From JAUUZQ01 sp964538375 (lineage in GTDB: Bacteria > Bacteroidota > Bacteroidia > Bacteroidales > GCA-2748055), in contig CAZIFQ010000014.1 in NCBI GenBank assembly GCA_964538375.1, positions 1-64,000 on the forward strand: a DNA stretch of 64,000 nt, read 5' to 3'. This document shows, piece after piece, positions 60,687 to 64,000 of the stretch. Both the position numbers and the translations under genes were made by a program. The notes below the pieces were generated by a model. The model saw only the letters and a list, made by a program, of their open reading frames with translations, was not told the DNA's origin and did not search any database. How positions within the stretch are numbered: position 1 is the first letter of the stretch; every line of letters begins with the position of its first letter.

Positions 60687-62747
60687 TCATTTCATCACCG
60701 ATATTGGCAGTGTGAGCTTAATGAAAAACAGATCCGCATCGAGGCGTTCATCCATCACCATATCCTGGTCATGCGTATAAATCAGGTAGAGGGCTCCAAA
60801 TGGCGGCCTGAATCTCCATCCCACCTTTCCATAGAGATAAAATTTTCCTGTATTTGAACGTGTCTGGCCAAAAACTTCAACCCACAAGTCCTTGGTAAAA
60901 TTATAATTCAGATTCAGAACATTGATAAATGTAGTGCTATTCGTAGTATCCGGATTGAAGTTCACATAATCGCCTGCATATCCCAACGCCATCTTCTCGG
61001 TAAGTTTCACCTGCCCGTCAAATTCTATCCGATTGAAATTCCTGTCAAAATTATATCCCCTTGAGTACTCAAGTGATACCTGGTTCCACTCCGCCGTATT
61101 GTATCCAAGTTCAAACATATGCCTGTGGTTGAAATACTCTTTTTCAAAAAGTTTGAACTCATTGTTGTACATATATTCGAAACTAATTCGGTTTTCCATG
61201 TAAAATTCAATTCCTTCAGTGAAATACCAGGACCTCAAATCCCCATTGGACCGACTCCAGAAGGCATTACTTCTTGAGGTAAATTCCACATATCTTAGAA
61301 CTGGATTATTCAACCACCACAGGTAAGTGAGATCTGTATCCATCTCCCGTCGATTATCATCACGTACAAAACCGGTTTGGTTCACATTCTCCATGAAGTT
61401 CTCACCAAATTCTGAATACCTGAAATGCACATGATGAATATTGCTTTCATTCGCAAACCTTACAAACCAGGCACTATGAGAAGCGAAATCACCCGGAAGA
61501 CTGGCTACAAGTTGTCCGGTCAGTTTCCATTTCTTCCCCAGGTTCAGATTATAGTCACCGCTGAAAGTAGTTACATAGCTTGAATCATTTCTCTTATCTA
61601 CCGCGGAGAATCCCAGGGAGGAGGATTCCAGGAAATCTCGTTTTACACGAACTGTAGAGAAAAACGAAGGTAGCTCATCCTCCATGCTTGGCTGTAATGT
61701 TCTTACATTCATTGCATTAAAGTTATACTTCCCTGCTTTCCCATTTACTTTAGCTCCATAAAAAACATCCTGAATTCTCCGGGAATAAAAAGTCTTGATC
61801 CTTGTATCATACATTTCATTCCCTTCCTGGAAAAACAATCTTTTCTCCGGATAACTCAATTCATAACGGGTCAGATTCACTTGCTCCTGGTCAGCTTCCA
61901 CGGTAGCAAAATCAGGATTTAAAGTAGCATCTGCTGTAATATTCGGATTGATTTTCCATTTGATGTCAGTCCCGGCATCCGGTCTAATATTTTTATGAAC
62001 TCCATTAAAATCGTTATTCTCGTACCTGAGCGTAGCATAAGGAAACAGGGTCAACTTTGCCTTTCTTTCAGGTGCTTTAATCCCAGATAGAGTTCCTCCC
62101 TGCGAAATCCTGAAATCTTCGGTCATAATCCCTGACCAAAATGATGTCTCAAAATTATCACGGATTATCCTGCCGAGGTTTACTCCCCATTCCGCAATAT
62201 TACGATTATAACGTATACTTGAAAATGGAAGTTTAATTTCCACTACCCATCTATCATCGGCTACCGAAACAGCTGATTCCCACTCAGTATCCCAATTTGT
62301 ATCGATATTATTTCCATCATCATTGATCCGAAAATCTACCTGTGTGCCAAGGGGATTGATCCAAAATCCATATCCGGATCGCTTGTCATTGTAAGAATCA
62401 AGAACCAATACAATACAATCATCGCTCTTAGAGAGCTGGTCACGGCTCTGAATACTTGCATTTACCTTTGTCCTCTGATAAAGGATCGCACTTAAATACA
62501 AATTCTCTTTATCCTGTCCAATGTAAAACTCACTATGCAAGGTTGCCGGTTCGCCCACCCCTGGTTCCATCTGAATTAATCCAGTAGCAGGCACCGCTCC
62601 TTCCCATACAGATACATCATGGATCCCATCAATAACAGGAATCTCGGAAAGCATATGAATCGCAACTTCCCTTTGAGCTAAGAGCGTAAAACTCCAAAAG
62701 CCCACAAGCATAGAAAATAAAATTTGAAGAAAAATTTTATTCACCAT
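60687..62747 (-). CDS. DUF5916 outer-membrane protein with CBM9-like N-terminal domain
   Basis: A 686-residue secreted protein: signal peptide at residues 1-25 (ending LLAQ), a CBM9-like carbohydrate-binding domain at about 40-215 (IDGIHDVSVWEGAVPATG, then FWINPLGTQVDFRINDDG) and a C-terminal part rich in aromatic beta strands (about 240-686), probably an outer-membrane barrel. The terminal TLPISVMK with hydrophobic alternation is a usual barrel end. The family is widespread in Bacteroidota with no defined role; carbohydrate binding at the surface is suggested by the fold. It lies 9 bp downstream of the oxidoreductase gene on the same strand. Confidence 0.85.
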   Translation of the reverse strand: MVNKIFLQILFSMLVGFWSFTLLAQREVAIHMLSEIPVIDGIHDVSVWEGAVPATGLIQMEPGVGEPATLHSEFYIGQDKENLYLSAILYQRTKVNASIQSRDQLSKSDDCIVLVLDSYNDKRSGYGFWINPLGTQVDFRINDDGNNIDTNWDTEWESAVSVADDRWVVEIKLPFSSIRYNRNIAEWGVNLGRIIRDNFETSFWSGIMTEDFRISQGGTLSGIKAPERKAKLTLFPYATLRYENNDFNGVHKNIRPDAGTDIKWKINPNITADATLNPDFATVEADQEQVNLTRYELSYPEKRLFFQEGNEMYDTRIKTFYSRRIQDVFYGAKVNGKAGKYNFNAMNVRTLQPSMEDELPSFFSTVRVKRDFLESSSLGFSAVDKRNDSSYVTTFSGDYNLNLGKKWKLTGQLVASLPGDFASHSAWFVRFANESNIHHVHFRYSEFGENFMENVNQTGFVRDDNRREMDTDLTYLWWLNNPVLRYVEFTSRSNAFWSRSNGDLRSWYFTEGIEFYMENRISFEYMYNNEFKLFEKEYFNHRHMFELGYNTAEWNQVSLEYSRGYNFDRNFNRIEFDGQVKLTEKMALGYAGDYVNFNPDTTNSTTFINVLNLNYNFTKDLWVEVFGQTRSNTGKFYLYGKVGWRFRPPFGALYLIYTHDQDMVMDERLDADLFFIKLTLPISVMK

Positions 62748-62756
62748 AAATAAGAT

Positions 62757-64000
62757 TTATTTCACCTTATTAGGTGCAAACAGAGAATTACCGTTATTAA
62801 ATTTTCTGTCCAGCAATAGATCCACCACCTGGACGCCATTCATCATCGTACCATACAATCCATGTGAAAATTTAGGTTGATATAGGTTCTTAACGGGAGT
62901 TTTCATAGAAAGCCGCTTCGGCCCAAACTGGGTAACCAAAGAGGCCATGTCATAGATACTACCTGTAGGCGATCCTGAAAACCGGGCATAGGTAGCAGGT
63001 GTAGATATATCCTTCACAACAATGTGTTTTCTCAGGCCGGGTATAAAATACTTTTCAGCAATATCTATGAGAAAATCGCCCCACTTCTCTTTCTTAGCCG
63101 TGTACTTTTTATAATCAGTATCTCTCAATTCCTTCCAGTTGCTTAAGTTCCAGGGTGTACTGCGAATAGTCACTGTATTTTTCGCGCCTGTAGTCAGGGA
63201 TGGACATATAACTGCGGCATGAAAACAGTCTTTTGAAAAAGCATGATCTCCCGCAAGGAAACCATCAAAAAGTTTCTCAGCTGTTCCCAGTCCGGTTGAA
63301 ACCACATTATATGGAAAATCAAGATCTAATTTGCTCATATCAATCTTATCATCCAATCCAAGGGCAACATTGATGGAGGATGGAGACATGATAATCTTGT
63401 CTAATTTTTGTAAATATTTCTCAGGAAGATGCTTTTCACCAACCAGTTGTCTCATAGCAAGCATGGGATCGACAGTGGTAATTACCTTATCTGCCTTAAT
63501 CATTCCTTCCTCCCCATTAATCTTCACACCCTGCACTGTACCATCTTCTATAACAATCTTTCCAACCTGTGAGTTAAATAATATTTCACCCCCCAGTGAT
63601 TGAAATTTCTCTGATAGCTTAGCCGGAAATTCATCGAAGAAACCATAAGGTCTAAAACACCTGGTCATGGATGATAGCATTGCCCCTGTTGCCATAATTG
63701 CAGAAGCACGATCAGAAGGAACACCTGAGAATGATGTAAAAGTTTCTAATACTTCCCTCAGTTTTGGATCAGTTATCTTAAATTTATCTAATAATCCGGA
63801 GTAAGTCCGGTTAAGATTAGCCACTACCTTTGGCGCCTTAAAGGGAATGACCAGCTTATCTCCCAATTTAGAATTTGCCTTCAGTTTCCTAACCTGCTTA
63901 AACATATCCACTGAATACTCCATCAAGCTTTTTATTTTTTCAGCATCAGCTGGGAATTGTGCCATTAGGTAAGCTGTAAAATAATCTGCTCCAGCAGGAA
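62757..64000 (-). CDS. Phytoene-desaturase-like FAD-dependent oxidoreductase, partial
   Basis: A 3' part of a flavoprotein related to phytoene dehydrogenase/CrtI and other NAD(P)/FAD-dependent oxidoreductases. The visible region begins within the substrate domain; the FAD-binding GxGxxG start is beyond the window edge. The frame is open through the edge (residues PAGADYFTAYL precede the first Met at 63965), so the Met at 63965 is internal. KVNG-type FAD-contact residues lie around VQGVKINGEEG, and VITTVDPMLAMRQLVG follows. Carotenoid or retinol-type desaturation, saturation or isomerisation are possible. It is 9 bp upstream of the DUF5916 gene. Confidence 0.75.
   Translation of the reverse strand, partial: PAGADYFTAYLMAQFPADAEKIKSLMEYSVDMFKQVRKLKANSKLGDKLVIPFKAPKVVANLNRTYSGLLDKFKITDPKLREVLETFTSFSGVPSDRASAIMATGAMLSSMTRCFRPYGFFDEFPAKLSEKFQSLGGEILFNSQVGKIVIEDGTVQGVKINGEEGMIKADKVITTVDPMLAMRQLVGEKHLPEKYLQKLDKIIMSPSSINVALGLDDKIDMSKLDLDFPYNVVSTGLGTAEKLFDGFLAGDHAFSKDCFHAAVICPSLTTGAKNTVTIRSTPWNLSNWKELRDTDYKKYTAKKEKWGDFLIDIAEKYFIPGLRKHIVVKDISTPATYARFSGSPTGSIYDMASLVTQFGPKRLSMKTPVKNLYQPKFSHGLYGTMMNGVQVVDLLLDRKFNNGNSLFAPNKVK

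Noticed and set aside
62757..63965. The oxidoreductase as a complete gene starting at 63965
   Set aside because: The frame is open to the window edge and the FAD-binding N-terminus is missing, so the gene is only partly inside.

Overview
The window is AT-rich chromosomal DNA from a member of the Bacteroidota, most likely a Bacteroidales/Marinilabiliales-type anaerobe or facultative anaerobe (inference from gene content). Supporting signs are a type IX secretion gene (porQ), promoters of the TTTG-N19/20-TAnnTTTG type in front of recQ and rplU, few Shine-Dalgarno sequences, the alpha-glucan phosphorylase fused to a GT3 synthase, and GDE/GT4/GH57 glycogen genes. Most of the window is housekeeping chromosome.

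Region 1 (1-2720) is the right end of an integrated element. It holds a repeat-rich, IS-like end that cuts off a helix-turn-helix gene, an unknown protein, a tyrosine recombinase, and a 23-bp tRNA 3'-end copy that marks the attachment site. A 22-bp-stem hairpin follows it. Region 2 (2880-7128) is a plus-strand cluster: a UPF0251 regulator behind a promoter overlaid by two palindromes, a nine-cysteine mini-protein, a DUF5320 protein, two NifX/MTH1175-like proteins, a CoA-disulfide-reductase-like flavoprotein and a metallo-beta-lactamase-fold protein. It is the best candidate here for a poorly described system, probably redox or Fe-S related.

Region 3 (7132-24667), mostly minus strand, carries a heptose-kinase-like PfkB protein, priA, pfkA, ispH, cmk, porQ, a glycosyltransferase, a YkgJ-type protein, a DMT transporter, clpX, clpP, tig, tRNA-Leu(UAG), lptB and tatC. 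Two plus-strand glycosyltransferase genes sit between cmk and porQ. Region 4 (24872-33945) holds recQ, an ABC exporter pair, a dipeptide-type permease, a glycosyltransferase with a response regulator, a nucleoside transporter and a bifunctional-nuclease-family protein.

Region 5 (34130-42588) holds rplU-rpmA, serS, a DMT transporter, ruvC, a HIT protein, greA, two small unknown or Rieske-like proteins, ahcY and ribF. Region 6 (42701-53844) is a glycogen locus. glgB converges on a four-gene minus-strand operon (debranching enzyme, GT4, GH57, GT3-GT35 fusion), so synthesis, branching, debranching and phosphorolysis are encoded together, without a visible ADP-glucose pyrophosphorylase. Region 7 (54071-64000) holds two TlpA-like lipoproteins without redox cysteines, lpxH, a K+-dependent membrane pyrophosphatase, a sulfotransferase, a DUF5916 outer-membrane protein and a phytoene-desaturase-like oxidoreductase that runs off the window.
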